Shown: positions 34,167-44,406, numbered from the stretch's first letter. The stretch is 64,000 nucleotides of DNA from Bremerella sp. JC817 (GCF_040718835.1 NZ_JBFEFG010000240.1:90599-154598), one strand, 5' to 3'. The notes: generated by a model not told the origin, from the letters alone. Numbers and translations are program-made.

Positions 34167-36478
34167 GCGGCGGTCGCTCCTGGAGCCACCGGATGGTAAC
34201 TCGCGTAAAAGGCCAGCACTTGTTCCAAGAGCAACGCTCCGATCACCAGCATCAGCAAGATCGATTGCCAGTTGGTACCTTGGTTGGCGGCATTGTCATA
34301 CTGCCAGGCATCCGCGGCGAAGTAGTTGAACATGACCGATGGGTAAAGCTGTCGCAGGTCGGTTTCGGTCAGTCCCAGCAAATCGCTTTCGGCGATCTCT
34401 GGAGCGAGCGAGTAACGGCGGACTTCGTTCGATCCGTCGACCTTCGTCATCCAGGCCTCGTACACGCCGGCCGAACCGGTAATGAAACGACCGGTGACCG
34501 AATCAATGCCGGCCAGGGTGGCCTCGCTGTTGAGTGTGCCCGGGATGGCTTGCATCGTGACCGACTCGCTGCGATCGGTTGGCAAGCGAGTCGAACCGGG
34601 CGTGTAGAACTGAACCGATTCGCGGTAGTCGGACGAAGGAGCGGTCACCGAGATCGGCGAACCGACAGGCTTGGCGGCCGCGGCGAACTTCCCTTTCCCG
34701 GCGTAGTTCCGCAGTTCGAGCACCATCACGATAAAGCTTGGGTTGGTCGCCCAACTGTTCCACTGCGGACCGAGCGAAGTGAGGAAGGTCACCACTTTGC
34801 CTTGGCCTACCGGATGTTCGAGAACCAGCGGAGCACCGTTGCGGAGCGAGCCAAGGACTTGAACTTCGTCAGGCTTGGATAGCTCGAAATCAGGGACAAC
34901 CGGGAAGTAGTTATTCACCACCAGGCGTCGCAGGAAGGGATTCTTCTCGCCGGCGAAGACCCGGAAGATCGGATTGTCGCCTGGGGCGAAATCGGAAGGT
35001 CCGTCTGGAATGTTTTGTGGAAGTTCGTCAGCAGCTTCCAGCGAGGTCGGCAGCAAGTTGGCTGCGGCCAGTTCGGCCAAACCAATCTCGCTGGAACCAG
35101 GCCCGCAATACCAAACGATGCCACCCCCTGCTTCGGCGTACTGCTTGAGCGTTTTGATGACACGTTCGTCAAACTGCGGCGGATCGATGATGAAGATCGT
35201 CTCGAACTTCTCGAGATCCTTCGCCTCGGCCGTCGTTAGAAAGCTGTTGCTGGCGGTTGTTGGGCTGACACCAGTCGACACGTTCGGGCCAGGATTGAAG
35301 ACCGATTGCAAGTAAAACGCGCTGGTCAGTTTCGGATCGCCATCAACGATCAGCACGGGAATGTTGGCCTGGACATCGGTCGAGGCAAAACGCTGATTGT
35401 CGAGCGGCAGTGGATCTTCCGGCAGGCGGAACGCGAGGACGTGCGAGCCATCGGTTGGGAAGATGACCTGAGTCTGGCGTGTGACCTGGTCGCCCGGCGG
35501 AATGTCGTCGAAGGTGATCGGAAGCTGATCGTATAAACGTTCCAGTGAGTTGCCGGCCTGCGAGATGTCGGTCTTGCCATCTTTCGGGCCGAACATTTCG
35601 ATGTTCACCGGCACGTCGACCGCCGATTGCTGGCCGAAGTTGCGGATCGAAACTTTCACGATCGTCGGGATACCGGCGACCACGGTTCCGTTGCCGATGG
35701 TGACGTCGGTGATGGCAAGGTTGTCTTGAGGAAGCCGGGCACAGTTGATCCAGTTCAGCTCGGTGGCCCGTTCTTCGATTCGCGAGATTGGATCGAGCAA
35801 TGTCGCTTCCGAGCCCCAGTCTTTCTCGCGGAAGTCAGATACTACGTAAACGGTCGCCGCTTCCGATTGCTCGAACTGGTCGACCACTTCGCTGGTTCGC
35901 TGGAGCACTTCCGGCAAGGCGATCGACTGTTCGGTCGGTGTCAGGTTTGCCAGTAATTCCTGTAGCTTGGCAATGCTGGTCGAGTCCATGTCGACTCGCA
36001 TCCGGGCTTCCAGGTTCGGAGCCTTAGTGCCGGCATCGCCGCGGAGAATGTCGGAGTACAGCATCACCGAAATGCGTTGCGGCCGATCCTGGTTGGCCAG
36101 GTTCTCGATGATGCGGTTGGTGGTTTGAACGGCCGATTGAAAGGCGGTGTCGCCTCCCAGTCGTTCCTGCATCGAGAACGTGTCATCGACCAAAATCAGA
36201 TGGTGCGTGACTTGATCGCTGAGAACGCTCGATAAGCTTTGCGTGGTGATCAGACCAGCCAGCATCGCCACAATCAGGGCGATCGCTGCCATGCGGGTCA
36301 GCAGCAGCAGCAACTGCCGCAGCATCACCCAATGTTTCATCCGGCGATGACTCTGCATCAAGAAGTCCATCGCCGCCCACTTCACGCGCCGGTGCCGCAT
36401 CATGTTGATCAGGTGGATCAACACGGGAAGTGAAACGAGGGCAAATGCCCAAGCCAGGGCTGGATAAACGAAAAGCAT
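34163..36478 (-). CDS. BatA-like vWA membrane protein
   Basis: The 771-residue protein starts with the BatA N-terminal double-membrane region (YPALAWAFALVSLPVLIHLIN, then RVKWAAMDFLMQSHRRMKHW and LRQLLLLLTRMAAIALIVAML). A vWA domain follows with the MIDAS-like LVDDTFSMQE near residue 96 and VYVVSDFREKDW. The C-terminal half again has a glutamine-amidotransferase-like fold (IPVLIVDGDPKLTSAFYLQ). It ends in a membrane segment (ILLMLVIGALLLEQVLAFYA). Bat proteins act with MoxR in envelope stress or aerotolerance. It starts 16 nt after the DUF58 gene. Confidence 0.9.
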   Translation of the reverse strand: MLFVYPALAWAFALVSLPVLIHLINMMRHRRVKWAAMDFLMQSHRRMKHWVMLRQLLLLLTRMAAIALIVAMLAGLITTQSLSSVLSDQVTHHLILVDDTFSMQERLGGDTAFQSAVQTTNRIIENLANQDRPQRISVMLYSDILRGDAGTKAPNLEARMRVDMDSTSIAKLQELLANLTPTEQSIALPEVLQRTSEVVDQFEQSEAATVYVVSDFREKDWGSEATLLDPISRIEERATELNWINCARLPQDNLAITDVTIGNGTVVAGIPTIVKVSIRNFGQQSAVDVPVNIEMFGPKDGKTDISQAGNSLERLYDQLPITFDDIPPGDQVTRQTQVIFPTDGSHVLAFRLPEDPLPLDNQRFASTDVQANIPVLIVDGDPKLTSAFYLQSVFNPGPNVSTGVSPTTASNSFLTTAEAKDLEKFETIFIIDPPQFDERVIKTLKQYAEAGGGIVWYCGPGSSEIGLAELAAANLLPTSLEAADELPQNIPDGPSDFAPGDNPIFRVFAGEKNPFLRRLVVNNYFPVVPDFELSKPDEVQVLGSLRNGAPLVLEHPVGQGKVVTFLTSLGPQWNSWATNPSFIVMVLELRNYAGKGKFAAAAKPVGSPISVTAPSSDYRESVQFYTPGSTRLPTDRSESVTMQAIPGTLNSEATLAGIDSVTGRFITGSAGVYEAWMTKVDGSNEVRRYSLAPEIAESDLLGLTETDLRQLYPSVMFNYFAADAWQYDNAANQGTNWQSILLMLVIGALLLEQVLAFYASYHPVAPGATAA

Positions 36479-36494
36479 TACGCCTCAGACTAAC

Positions 36495-37397
36495 TTAGTT
36501 GCGGTGGTGCATGCCGAGTCGATTGGAAAGGTAGGTCGTCAACACAGTCGCCAAGGAATCGCGGGTACGAACCAGGGCGTAATCGACCGTGTTCTTGCTA
36601 CATTCGCGACGCATCGAGGCGGTAAACTCGTTGACGGCCGCCAGGTAACCTTCCCGCAATGCTCGTGGATTGCAGGTCAGATGATCCGGCAGTTCCAATC
36701 CTTCAAACCGGGTCGAGCCGGTGAACGGGAAGTCGAGTTCGTCGTCGTCCATCACGTGGAAGACCATCACGTCGTGACCTCGCTGACGCAGAATCCGCAG
36801 CCCCTTCGAGGTTGCTTCGACATCGCCGAACAGGTCCGAGATAACAATCACCAGGCCACGGCTCGTATAGGTCTCGGCGAACTGCTTGCAGATGGTCTGC
36901 ATGTCGGTCTTTTCGCGTGGAGACTGGTTGGCTAAGGCCTCGACGATGGTGTTGAGATGGGTCCGTTTGCTGAGGACCGGCACTCGGTAACGCATCGAGT
37001 CGTCGAACACGGCACAGCCGACTGCGTCCTGCTGTTTCAAAATCAAGTACGCCAGCGAAGCCGCAATGGTGCACGCATAGTCGTACTTGGTCATCGGTCC
37101 GTCGCCGTAGCTCATACTGGCCGAGGCATCGACCATCAGCATGCAGCGAAGATTGGTGTACTCTTCGTACTGCTTGATAACGTAGCGGTCGTGCTTGCCG
37201 AGCACTTTCCAGTCGATATGGCGCAGATCGTCCCCCACGGCATACTCGCGATGCTGGAGGAACTCGATCGACTGACCAAAGTATGGGCTACGATGAGTAC
37301 CGGACAGAAAGCCTTCGACCACATGCCGAGCGCGAAGTTCCAGTTTGGAAATCCGCCCGAGGGTCTCAGGATGCAAATATTTTTTGGAATCGGGCAT
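36495..37397 (-). CDS. DUF58 domain protein (vWA-like MoxR partner)
   Basis: The 300-residue length matches the family. The signature block [20 protein letters not shown] is present as [21 protein letters not shown] near residue 50, followed by a vWA-like MIDAS motif [10 protein letters not shown] near 90 and [11 protein letters not shown] near 178. DUF58 proteins are regularly encoded next to MoxR ATPases and are thought to be adaptors of that chaperone system. The start codon lies 32 nt inside the moxR-like gene, an unusually long overlap; no later start keeps the N-terminus. Confidence 0.93.
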   Translation of the reverse strand: MPDSKKYLHPETLGRISKLELRARHVVEGFLSGTHRSPYFGQSIEFLQHREYAVGDDLRHIDWKVLGKHDRYVIKQYEEYTNLRCMLMVDASASMSYGDGPMTKYDYACTIAASLAYLILKQQDAVGCAVFDDSMRYRVPVLSKRTHLNTIVEALANQSPREKTDMQTICKQFAETYTSRGLVIVISDLFGDVEATSKGLRILRQRGHDVMVFHVMDDDELDFPFTGSTRFEGLELPDHLTCNPRALREGYLAAVNEFTASMRRECSKNTVDYALVRTRDSLATVLTTYLSNRLGMHHRN

Positions 37398-38412
37398 CGC
37401 TGGTTAGCTGATCCTCTTTGGCGGGCGTTTCCTGCAGAATCCGATCGATCACATCGTCGGCCGACACTCCTTCACTTTCCGCGCCGTAGTTCAGCACAAT
37501 GCGGTGCCGCAAAACGGGTTTGGCCAGCGCTTGGATGTCATCGGTCGAGACATGCGTGCGGCCATTGAGCAGAGCCCGGGCTTTGCCGCCCAGGATAAGG
37601 AACTGAACGCTACGCGGACCAGCACCCCAAGACAGCATTTCCTTGACGAACTCAGGAATGCCGGGTTCGCCGACACGGGTCTGACGAACGAGGGTGATCG
37701 CATAGCGAATCACGTGATCGGAAACAGGAACATCGCGAACCAGGCTTTGCAGTTCGATCAGTTCTTCCGCTGTCAGCACTGGTTCCAGTTTGACCGACTG
37801 CTTGGCGGTGGTGCGACGAGCGATCTCGAATTCGTCGTCGAAGGTTGGATACTTCACGAACACCTTGAACATAAAGCGGTCCTGCTGCGCTTCCGGCAGC
37901 GGGTAAGTCCCTTCCTGTTCGATCGGGTTCTGGGTGGCCAGCACGAAGAATGGATCGGCCAGTTCGTGACGGACACGGCCGACGGTGACGGTCCGTTCCT
38001 GCATCGCTTCCAGCAGCGCGGCTTGCGTCTTCGGAGGCGTACGGTTGATTTCGTCCGCCAGGATCACGTGCGAAAACAGCGGACCCTGCAGAAAGCGGAA
38101 CTCGCGAGAACCGGTCGATTTGTTCTCTTCGATGATTTCGGTACCGGTGATATCGGCCGGCATCAGGTCAGGCGTGAACTGGATGCGGCTGAAGCTCAGC
38201 TCGAGCACCTTCGATAAGGTGCTGATCATCAGCGTCTTGGCCAGACCTGGGGCGCCTTCCAACAGACAATGGCCGCGGCTCATCAAGCAGATCAGGAGCT
38301 CTTCGATGACGTCCGACTGGCCGACGATCACCTGCCCCAACTGTTCGAGGATTCGCGCACGCGCGACAGATATTTTCTCGATCGCCGATGCGGCGAACTC
38401 AGATTCGGACAT
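37366..38412 (-). CDS. MoxR family AAA+ ATPase
   Basis: The 348-residue protein is a typical MoxR ATPase: Walker A GAPGLAKT near residue 54, Walker [23 protein letters not shown], sensor 1 [24 protein letters not shown], and the C-terminal lid containing [11 protein letters not shown]. MoxR proteins use ATP to remodel or mature target proteins together with vWA partners, both of which follow immediately. It is the first gene of an approximately 18.5-kb minus-strand operon; the preceding PQQ/TPR gene on the same strand ends 165 nt upstream. Confidence 0.95.
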   Translation of the reverse strand: MSESEFAASAIEKISVARARILEQLGQVIVGQSDVIEELLICLMSRGHCLLEGAPGLAKTLMISTLSKVLELSFSRIQFTPDLMPADITGTEIIEENKSTGSREFRFLQGPLFSHVILADEINRTPPKTQAALLEAMQERTVTVGRVRHELADPFFVLATQNPIEQEGTYPLPEAQQDRFMFKVFVKYPTFDDEFEIARRTTAKQSVKLEPVLTAEELIELQSLVRDVPVSDHVIRYAITLVRQTRVGEPGIPEFVKEMLSWGAGPRSVQFLILGGKARALLNGRTHVSTDDIQALAKPVLRHRIVLNYGAESEGVSADDVIDRILQETPAKEDQLTSDARFQKIFAS

Positions 38413-38577
38413 CCAGGCTCTTTCTGTTGAATTGGAGACATCTTGATGAGCAGCCTGTCAAGTTTCTGCGACTCGGACCAACTGCCCAATCCGCTTAACT
38501 TTAACACCTGTTATGGTAACCGGGGCTGCGCATTTTCACAACTTATTAAGGAACCACTCTTCTCGGGGAGGTGGCCC

Positions 38578-41500
38578 TTAATTAGACGTTTCATCCGCTT
38601 GAGGGGGGTAGGAAAAGTCAATCTCCGTGGCTGCCGGTGGGGCCGGGACATTCGGTTGGTCGGGATCGAACTTCAAGTTGACCTCGAGTGCGGCCAATTC
38701 TACCTGAACGCTCAGGTCACTGGGATTCCCGGTCAAGGCGAAGGTCACGCTCAGCTCACTGAACTCTTGGCGGAACAGGACACGTCCGTCACGCTTGTCG
38801 AGCAGCAGGACTTCCAGGGCCGAGTTCATTTGCGGGGTCCGCGCATCGGGGCGATGCAATCGAGCCACCATGGCAACCACTGGCAAGCCACTCGACTGGA
38901 AGGTTTCCAGCAAGTAGTTGTCGTGCACCAAGGCCGGCTGGTTCCACAGCATCTTTCCCGTTTCGGTTTCAATCGCATAGACCTCGCCTCGCAGCAACGT
39001 CTCGCTATTGTCATACGGAATACTGCGGAAATGAGGTCGCGGATTGATGTCGCGATAAACGGCCAGCAGGAACTGATCGTCTGATTCCACCGCTTTCAAT
39101 TGAATGGCTTCGCCGTCGCGTGGAAGCTGGTTCGCGTAGACCACTTTGCCATCGAGGATGTTGATGACCTGCATCTTGCCTGATTTGTCGAGCGTGGCAA
39201 ACCATGGCTTACGGTTGAGCAGGACACCTTTCGGGGACGACCCTGCCTCGAAGGTTTGCGTCCAGAGCAGCTTGCCAGTTGCGGCTTCGTACCCTTCCAG
39301 GCCTTGAGGACCATCGCCGGTTGCCTTCTGCCAGACCACGACCACCCCTTCGCGAACCGTCCAGATCCGATCGGAACTAGGTAGTTCAACTGTCGAAAGC
39401 AGTTCGCCGTTGTCGGCAGAGATGACCTGGGCGGTGACGACGTCGCCGAGTTCGCCTCGTTCGCGTTCGTCGTCTTCCGGAATGGCAATGATGTGCTTGT
39501 CGGTCACCACCAGTTCGCTTCCCATCGGAACTCCCATGCGTTCCCAATAGGTCACTCCGGAAAGTGGATCGCGGCAGATCAGCCGGCCGCCGATCTGGTA
39601 GCAAATCAGATCATGGTCGCCGGCGAACTGGCCGATCGCTTTATGCGTGGTCACATCCCGGGCAGTCCGGTCCATTTCAGCGAACGGGTTCGATTTCTTC
39701 GTATAGACATCGAATTCACGCGTACGGCGATTCGCCCCACCCATGCCATTTTGCAGGTCGGCGTTCCACAGCAGACGCGACGAGTCATCGCTCGGGAGGT
39801 TGGGCATCATGTTGAAGGCCTGCAGTTCGCTTCCCAGCGACATCACCAGCAGGTGACCAAACTGTTGGGCATGCAACGCACCAATCTGCGGCTGGTACAA
39901 CTTCCGGCCACTTTGCGTGGTGAACGGAATGCGAACCGTTGGGTTGCCGAATTCATCGCGCACGATGATCAAGTTCGCTTCGCTATCCAAGAGCAGCGAA
40001 TAGTTCGTGCGGTATTGGTCGTTTTGTTCTTTCAGGCGGATCGGATAATCGACCCGGCTGAAGCCCTGATTCTGATGTTCTTTCACTTCCACTTCGGCGG
40101 AAGCATACGGCCAGAGCGGTTTGTCGCGAACGATATCGGCGGCGACCGGATCCCACTGCTGCAAGGCTGCGACCTGGCGACCGGTGCGACTGCCATCGAC
40201 AGCGACGCCACTGAACGGACCGGAGATCTGCTTGAACCATTGGGCTGATTCGTTCTCCAGGCCCGACTTCTTCAGACCAGAGGCTTGCTGATAAACGAGC
40301 GGGCCAAGCTTATCGAGCTCGATGCCTTGATCCATCAGCGTCCGGACGACCGCTTCACCCTGCAGAATCAGACCCTTCGCGTAAAGCTCTTCGGCCAGTT
40401 TCAAACGGGCCTCGCTCGCGGCGGGGAAACGTGGGAAGCGGTTGACGAAGCGGGCCAACTGCGAACGGTTTCCGGCATCGGCCGCCAAGATCTTCTTTAG
40501 GCGTTCTTGCACGGCGGCGTCGGCACGCTTCCGCTCTTCTTCGGTCATCTTGTCACGCAGCATGCTGATCTTGCCACGGGCCCAGCGATCGGCGCTGGCT
40601 TCGACCATTGGATCGAAGTCATGGATCAGCAGTTCGTTGGGAACGACCTGCGAGCTGAGGTATTCGTCGGTCAGATCGAGGAAGGCGAAGTAACGCGTCA
40701 ACGCTTCGTCATTCAAGCCTTCCGCGTCCATTCCACGGGCCGTCAAACGTGCCAGGGCGATCTTTTCGTCCAGCGATTCGACGAGGCCTTCCAGTTGCGG
40801 CACGACGTCTTGGAACTTCGAGAAGTCTTGGCCCAAGGCTGCCAGTCCGGTTGAGACGAGCTGGGTACGGGTTTCCTCAGAAGGTTCGATATCGATCGAA
40901 CTTTGCAGCGAGGCCAACGCCCCTGCCAGGTCGCCATCATGCTTTTGCAGCTTGCCCAGCATTCGCAGGGCTTCGGCGTCGTTGCCGTTCTTCGCCAAGC
41001 GAACCGTCACCTCGCGGCGGAGGGCATCGATCTGCTTGTACGCGGTGACAAACTCTGGGCTGACCGAGATCACGTAATCTTTGTAGCAGACCAGATTGCC
41101 GAGTTCGCCGACCGCTTCGATCGGTTCGCCCAGCTTGCCGTCGGCAAGGGTGATCGGGATGATCTGATTCTGCGAGGTCGGCAGGTAGTACTTTTCATCA
41201 AGGCGGAAACCATAACCGCTTGGAAGCGACTGGTCCGGTAGGCTGACGTCACCGGAACTCCACAGCGAGTCGCCGGTTTCGATATCAACGCCGGTGACCG
41301 AGGTCTTACCGACCACCAAAGCGAGTTTGTCGGTGACCGTAGCCAAAGCCACGTTATCGCGACGTGGGCGTTCCCACAGCTTCTCGCCGGTGAGCAGGTC
41401 GATGCAGTAGAGGTAGTCGGCATCGGTTGGCGTGACGAGGACCTTCCCCTGATGAATCAGCGGCGTGCCATCGTTCCAGCGGTCGGCCAGGGCCATGAAG

Positions 41501-43281
41501 TCGCTCGACTGATCGCGTCGCGAGTTGCGAATGCCAGGACGGTTGCGATCGGGTTCTTTGTACTGAAAACCCCACAGCAAAGTACGGTTCGACAAGTCGA
41601 CCGCCACCACCGAGCCCGAGTTCGTCGGACATACCAGGATGCCACCCTTGTGCGAAGGGGATGCGGCCTGAAGATAGGTTTCAAACACGTCAGCACCGCC
41701 GCTGCTGGTCTGACGAGCCAGTTGCTGCGTCCAGTTCACCTTGCCCGTTTCGGCATCGAGGCAAAGCAGACGAATTTCGTCGATCACGCCTGCCAGGATC
41801 AGCAGGTCTTTGCCTAGCGGAAGTGGCGGACCGAGGAAACGCGTTTCAGATAGCTGATCATCAGGGTTGTCTTCTTCGCTGGAGGCACCGCCAATCTGCC
41901 AGAGAACGGCTCCTTCGCGCTCGATGTCGAAGCAGTAGAGGTGATTCTGCTGACCGGAGAACAGCCCCGACATCGGCTGCAAGCCACGGTTGGCCAGCAG
42001 GACACTCAGGTTGTCGCCAGGTGGCTGTTCGTCGTGAACGTAGAACAACCGCTTGCCGTCCGACGAAAGGTGGCCAGAGCGGGCATCAGCCCAAATGGCT
42101 CGTTCAAATTCGCGACCGAGGCCTGGGAAGATGTTTGTCAGCAGGTCTTGTTCTTGCTGCGGCAAGTCGAGGTCGATGTTATCCCAGGGATACTTCCACA
42201 GCACTTTGCCGCTTTGGATATCGGTGGCCAATAAGCCGGCCGGTGTGCGGAAGATCACCTGGTTGGCGACCACCACCGGATGGATTGCTGGGAAGACCGA
42301 CACGCGATTGTCCTGGAATCGCTGCATCGACTGCCGGATCTCGTCTTGCTGCTGCCGGCTTTGCGCCATGCGGGCGATCCACTGGATCTCTTGCAGCGGT
42401 TCGCTACCGCGGGAAGGTGCAGTGCGCGATTCCGAGCCTTGGAACATCGTCCAGGCGTACGGAGGGAACTCAGACGAAGCCGTGACCTGGGAAAGCTGAT
42501 CCAGAATTTGTTCCGGCGAAGTGCTGCCGACAATCTTCATGCCAGGAAGCAGCTTGCGGAGCGACTGATCGTCTTTCAACTGAGCAACGATCGCTTTGGC
42601 TTCTTCTTTGTCGCCCACCTCTCGCAGGCAAACGGCCCGCATCAGGTCGGTTTCGTTTTTGTATTTGCGAGACTTTTCAGGCTTGAAATCAAGGCGTTTC
42701 AGCTCGAGCAGCGCCCCTTCCCACTGCCGGGAGTCCATCGCTTTGCGGGCCAGGATAATCGAGGCCTTCTCGCCCGCCGGTGTGAACAAGAACCGTCGCG
42801 AGACTTCCGACAGCCTACGCGGGTCGTTCGTGATCAGTGCCTCTTGCAGCAAGGCGTCAGGCTCGCCGCCGACCAGCAGGTCGTACGCTTCGAGAACTTG
42901 CGGCGGCAGTTTGCGGACCATCTCGAGCGTGGCGGTCTTGATGCTGCTGGAAGTGGTTTGTTTCTTTTCGGTCAGTGGAACCAGAAAGTCCTCCGAGCTT
43001 TCGCCCGCCAGAATCGCGATCAGGTTCTGGGCGGCATCGGTCCACTGTTCTTTTTGAGCCGCCTCTTGGATCCGCTCCATCTGCAGGCGAGCTTCTCGTG
43101 GGATCGGCAGAAAGAACGACGACTCGAGGTCGATCTGCTCTTGGCCGGGCGTCGAGAACTGGGCGTGGGCCAGTTGAGGCGACGCTACGAGGGCTGCCAA
43201 CGATAAAGGGATCGAGCAGCAGAAAAAGAGTTTCGGACAGATCGAAGTGAAGCGAGGGAGAGGTGATACATTCCGAAACAT
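38578..43281 (-). CDS. Giant secreted TPR and PQQ-propeller protein
   Basis: The 1567-residue protein has a signal peptide (LSLAALVASPQLAHAQ). It continues with a helical region, a PQQ-like beta-propeller (repeats such as GKVLWKYPWD, TGKVNWTQQLA, TGEKLWERP, TGDSLWSSG), a TPR-like helical region (about 790-1000), and a second propeller (YWERMGVP, TGKLLWTQTF, TGKMLWNQP). It is probably an extracytoplasmic scaffold like BamB on a larger scale; no catalytic residues are seen. I chose the ATG at 43281, with AGGG 7 nt upstream; in-frame ATGs at 43287 and 43296 and a longer frame to 43356 exist. A comparable protein is encoded at 49403. Confidence 0.85.
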   Translation of the reverse strand: MFRNVSPLPRFTSICPKLFFCCSIPLSLAALVASPQLAHAQFSTPGQEQIDLESSFFLPIPREARLQMERIQEAAQKEQWTDAAQNLIAILAGESSEDFLVPLTEKKQTTSSSIKTATLEMVRKLPPQVLEAYDLLVGGEPDALLQEALITNDPRRLSEVSRRFLFTPAGEKASIILARKAMDSRQWEGALLELKRLDFKPEKSRKYKNETDLMRAVCLREVGDKEEAKAIVAQLKDDQSLRKLLPGMKIVGSTSPEQILDQLSQVTASSEFPPYAWTMFQGSESRTAPSRGSEPLQEIQWIARMAQSRQQQDEIRQSMQRFQDNRVSVFPAIHPVVVANQVIFRTPAGLLATDIQSGKVLWKYPWDNIDLDLPQQEQDLLTNIFPGLGREFERAIWADARSGHLSSDGKRLFYVHDEQPPGDNLSVLLANRGLQPMSGLFSGQQNHLYCFDIEREGAVLWQIGGASSEEDNPDDQLSETRFLGPPLPLGKDLLILAGVIDEIRLLCLDAETGKVNWTQQLARQTSSGGADVFETYLQAASPSHKGGILVCPTNSGSVVAVDLSNRTLLWGFQYKEPDRNRPGIRNSRRDQSSDFMALADRWNDGTPLIHQGKVLVTPTDADYLYCIDLLTGEKLWERPRRDNVALATVTDKLALVVGKTSVTGVDIETGDSLWSSGDVSLPDQSLPSGYGFRLDEKYYLPTSQNQIIPITLADGKLGEPIEAVGELGNLVCYKDYVISVSPEFVTAYKQIDALRREVTVRLAKNGNDAEALRMLGKLQKHDGDLAGALASLQSSIDIEPSEETRTQLVSTGLAALGQDFSKFQDVVPQLEGLVESLDEKIALARLTARGMDAEGLNDEALTRYFAFLDLTDEYLSSQVVPNELLIHDFDPMVEASADRWARGKISMLRDKMTEEERKRADAAVQERLKKILAADAGNRSQLARFVNRFPRFPAASEARLKLAEELYAKGLILQGEAVVRTLMDQGIELDKLGPLVYQQASGLKKSGLENESAQWFKQISGPFSGVAVDGSRTGRQVAALQQWDPVAADIVRDKPLWPYASAEVEVKEHQNQGFSRVDYPIRLKEQNDQYRTNYSLLLDSEANLIIVRDEFGNPTVRIPFTTQSGRKLYQPQIGALHAQQFGHLLVMSLGSELQAFNMMPNLPSDDSSRLLWNADLQNGMGGANRRTREFDVYTKKSNPFAEMDRTARDVTTHKAIGQFAGDHDLICYQIGGRLICRDPLSGVTYWERMGVPMGSELVVTDKHIIAIPEDDERERGELGDVVTAQVISADNGELLSTVELPSSDRIWTVREGVVVVWQKATGDGPQGLEGYEAATGKLLWTQTFEAGSSPKGVLLNRKPWFATLDKSGKMQVINILDGKVVYANQLPRDGEAIQLKAVESDDQFLLAVYRDINPRPHFRSIPYDNSETLLRGEVYAIETETGKMLWNQPALVHDNYLLETFQSSGLPVVAMVARLHRPDARTPQMNSALEVLLLDKRDGRVLFRQEFSELSVTFALTGNPSDLSVQVELAALEVNLKFDPDQPNVPAPPAATEIDFSYPPQADETSN

Positions 43282-43595
43282 GAACATGCCCTGCATTTCC
43301 GTTGAAGGGAGGAGCGCGGTGATGAACGGCAATCCTGCCACGCGTTGTTCTGGCAACGCTTAATGTACTCTATTCCAATTTCTCTCAGGAAAACAAGTTT
43401 TGACATTCTTGGACAGAGAAATTGAGCCCTGGAAAGCGAGAAAATCGTGCGGGTTTACGTTACGGACATCTCGTCGATGGCGAATCGAGGCCCAATGACC
43501 CGGTAAAAGGCAGTGATTTTCGTGTGAACGGGGTACCTAAACATGCATGCAAGGCTGGGAAAAGCAGGACTAAAACCCTGAAAAACAGGTGCGAC

Positions 43596-43646
43596 GCCCG
43601 GTTTTCCGGCAAATTTCTTGCTATTTCCCGGGAAAACGGGCTTTTT
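43596..43646 (+). terminator. Strong terminator-like hairpin upstream of the HU promoter
   Basis: GCCCGGTTTTCCGG (43596-43609) pairs with CCCGGGAAAACGGGC (43627-43641), allowing small bulges, and TTTTT follows. No annotated plus-strand gene precedes it, so it ends an unknown transcript or acts in a leader. Confidence 0.65.
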
Positions 43647-43660
43647 GTGGTTTGGCTGTC

Positions 43661-43688
43661 TTGAAAAACCGTGGCAAACTTCTTTAAT
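43661..43688 (+). promoter_or_regulatory. Candidate sigma70-type promoter for the HU-like gene
   Basis: A -35 TTGAAA (43661-43666) and a -10 TTTAAT (43683-43688) are separated by 16 nt, each with one mismatch to consensus. They lie 72 nt before the HU start codon. Confidence 0.6.
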
Positions 43689-43759
43689 CGACGCGTTCCG
43701 GAAATCGGATATTAGTGACCCATTTTTACATTGGATAGCCTTTCTAGTAGGGAAACCCC

Positions 43760-44098
43760 ATGGCAAAGAAAGCTGCAGCTGCAACCGTCAAGAAACCCCT
43801 CACCAAGACCCAACTGCTGGCTAACATCGCAGAGTCCACGGGCGTTGCGAAGAAGGACGTCAGTGCGGTCATGGACGCGCTGTCCGCCGAAATCGGCAAG
43901 GCTCTGGGTCGTAGCGGTGCTGGTGCGATCGCCATCCCTGGCATCGTGAAGATTGAAAAGAAGAAGGTTCCTGCTCGTCCAGCCAAGAAGGGCGTGCCGA
44001 ACCCATTCAAGCCAGGCGAACTGATGGACGTTCCAGCCAAGCCAGCCTCGACGAAGGTCAAGGTTCGTCCTTTAAAGAACCTGAAGGAAATGGTCTAA
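43760..44098 (+). CDS. HU family DNA-binding protein
   Basis: The 112-residue protein matches HU/IHF: helical KTQLLANIAESTGVAKKDVSAVMDAL, then the DNA-binding arm with PGIVKIEKKK, NPFKPGELMDVPA (the canonical RNPxTGE...IPA region, altered) and the terminal KVRPLKNLKEMV. An extra Ala/Lys-rich N-terminus makes it about 20 residues longer than E. coli HU. It should compact and bend DNA as a nucleoid protein. AGGGAAA lies 4 nt before the ATG. It is monocistronic, with its own promoter and terminator. Confidence 0.9.
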   Translation: MAKKAAAATVKKPLTKTQLLANIAESTGVAKKDVSAVMDALSAEIGKALGRSGAGAIAIPGIVKIEKKKVPARPAKKGVPNPFKPGELMDVPAKPASTKVKVRPLKNLKEMV

Positions 44099-44140
44099 AC
44101 CATTGCCCTGCAGGGTCTTGCGTTTAACGTAAGAATCATA

Positions 44141-44178
44141 AAAGGCTCTCGAAATCAAAGATTTCGGGGGCCTTTTTT
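44141..44178 (+). terminator. Terminator after the HU-like gene
   Basis: A long stem AAAGGCTCTCGAAAT / ATTTCGGGGGCCTTTT (44141-44155 with 44161-44176, one mismatch and G-T pairing) is followed by TTTTTT. Confidence 0.85.
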
Positions 44179-44301
44179 GTGCGCTGATGGAAGAGAAAGG
44201 GTTCTCAAACTACCCTCCTCTGCCGAGGGGGTGGTGGGGCGGCTTATTGCGCCCGGCCTCAAGCGAAACCATTCTAAAGGGACGCCATTGCGTGGGCGCA
44301 C

Positions 44302-44327
44302 AAAAAAAGCACGCTGGAAGCGTGCTT
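44302..44327 (-). terminator. Terminator after tRNA-Phe
   Basis: The 9-bp stem AAGCACGCT / AGCGTGCTT (44307-44315 with 44319-44327) has a 3-nt loop. On the minus strand it ends in a run of seven U, immediately downstream of the tRNA. Confidence 0.8.
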
Positions 44328-44333
44328 GAAAGG

Positions 44334-44406
44334 TGGTCAGAGCCGGGATCGAACCGGCGACACATGGATTTTCAGTCCATTGCTCTACCAACTGAGCTAC
44401 CTGACC
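44334..44406 (-). tRNA. tRNA-Phe (anticodon GAA)
   Basis: The minus strand folds into a complete cloverleaf. The acceptor stem GGTCAGG pairs with TCTGACC, the D arm is GCTCAGTTGGTAGAGC, the anticodon arm is ATGGA-CTGAAAA-TCCAT with GAA as anticodon, the variable loop is GTGTC, and the T arm is GCCGGTTCGATCCCGGC with discriminator A. A full CCA end is not encoded (ACCTTT follows), so CCA is added after transcription. A matching promoter and terminator flank it. Confidence 0.96.

Larger units (their letters stand above)
43282..43759. other. Intergenic region with HU promoter and strong hairpin
   Basis: These 478 bases separate the divergent PQQ/TPR and HU-like genes. The stretch contains a perfect TTGACA at 43400-43405 without a clear -10, a strong terminator-like hairpin at 43596-43646, and a good promoter for HU at 43661-43688. 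No coding frame looks real. A small RNA ending at the hairpin is possible. Confidence 0.5.
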
